12,677 nucleotides of DNA from an uncultured Anaerotignum sp. (GTDB lineage Bacteria; Bacillota; Clostridia; Lachnospirales; Anaerotignaceae): positions 1 through 12,677 of the forward strand of contig CAJTQX010000054.1 of the NCBI GenBank assembly GCA_910578425.1, in the 5' to 3' direction. Positions 12,541 through 12,677 of this stretch are shown here, one piece after another (positions within the stretch are counted from its first letter, which is position 1; each line of letters begins with the position of its first letter). The position numbers and the translations under genes are program-made. Below the pieces are notes generated by a model. That model made no database searches. It was not told where the DNA came from and saw only the letters and a list, made by a program, of their open reading frames with translations.

Positions 12541-12618
12541 CAGTGTCGTCACAAATGTCTATGTCCGTACACGCCTTTCCGGCAGATTTTGTCGGCTTTT
12601 TCGTTAAAAATTCCTGCC
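12541..12618. repeat. Dispersed intergenic element, copy B
   Basis: This is the second copy of the element at 7420-7490, with blocks CAGTGTCGTCA (12541-12551), ATTTTGTCGG (12586-12595) and AAAAATTCC (12606-12614). CGGCAG (12580-12585) pairs with CTGCCG (12614-12619), and inside it ATTTT pairs with AAAAT, again leaving GTCGG in the loop. The outer stem differs in sequence from copy A while still pairing. Confidence 0.6.
12579..12601 (+). terminator. Candidate terminator of the alarmone synthetase gene
   Basis: CCGGC (12579-12583) can pair with GTCGG (12591-12595, one G-U pair). C and five U residues (12597-12601) follow. It lies about 100 nt after the stop and within the repeated element, where it competes with the larger hairpin 12580-12619, so it is only a candidate. 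Confidence 0.4.
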
Positions 12619-12632
12619 GTACCGCCTGCCTG

Positions 12633-12676
12633 ACGGGCAAAGCCCCGTTGTTGCAGCAGTCGCCAAAGGCGACCGC
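12633..12676. repeat. Two adjacent AAA-triloop hairpins
   Basis: GGGC-AAA-GCCC (12635-12645), extended by AC/GT with one bulged base, is followed by GTCGCC-AAA-GGCGAC (12659-12673), itself extended by GC/GC across one mismatch. No U tract is seen before the window ends. They resemble REP-like intergenic hairpins; the function is unknown and the element may continue beyond the edge. Confidence 0.5.
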
Positions 12677-12677
12677 A

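Overview
The window looks like a stretch of chromosome from a Gram-positive anaerobe of the class Clostridia, most likely Lachnospiraceae or a close relative. The evidence is strong AGGAGG-type ribosome binding sites, TTGACA/TATAAT-type promoters, a SpoIID/LytB-family protein, an NlpC/P60 protein with SH3b repeats, a RelQ-like alarmone synthetase, and a protein resembling the clostridial DUF6128 group. The taxon is inferred from gene content and was not searched. No phage, IS element, CRISPR array, rRNA or tRNA gene was found. Most of the window is ordinary housekeeping and cell-envelope sequence.

Layout, left to right. (1) 1-1560: a MocR/GntR-type regulator on the + strand. It has a clear promoter, and a near-perfect 18-bp palindrome lies over its transcription start. 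(2) 1561-3503: trmB and an uncharacterised DUF6128-like gene, both on the - strand. trmB has its own promoter just after the end of the DUF gene, and a shared hairpin separates trmB from the convergent regulator. (3) 3587-7158: a compact - strand operon, read from high to low coordinates: a secreted SpoIID/LytB-domain protein, an 89-aa protein of unknown function, two tandem paralogous small proteins (100 and 89 aa), and queA. It ends in a strong intrinsic terminator. (4) 7159-7570: a gene-poor gap of about 410 bp. It holds a long inverted repeat and one copy of a structured repeat; a second copy lies at 12541-12618. (5) 7571-8765: a secreted peptidoglycan hydrolase (signal peptide, three SH3b domains, NlpC/P60) with a consensus promoter. 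(6) 8904-9737 (-) and 9894-10532 (+): a divergent pair, a SpoU/TrmH-family rRNA methyltransferase and a LUD-domain protein. (7) 10713-11396 (-): a flavoprotein with an iron-sulfur-flavoprotein-type cysteine motif, convergent with the LUD gene across a 14-bp-stem terminator. (8) 11687-12478 (+): a RelQ-like (p)ppGpp synthetase with a GTG start, a structured leader and a C-terminal extension. (9) 12479-12677: intergenic sequence rich in hairpins.

Three genes modify tRNA or rRNA (trmB, queA, SpoU/TrmH) and two act on peptidoglycan (SpoIID-like, NlpC/P60). The parts least explained by known families are the three small proteins between the SpoIID-like gene and queA, the repeated intergenic element at 7420 and 12541, and the regulator's operator region.
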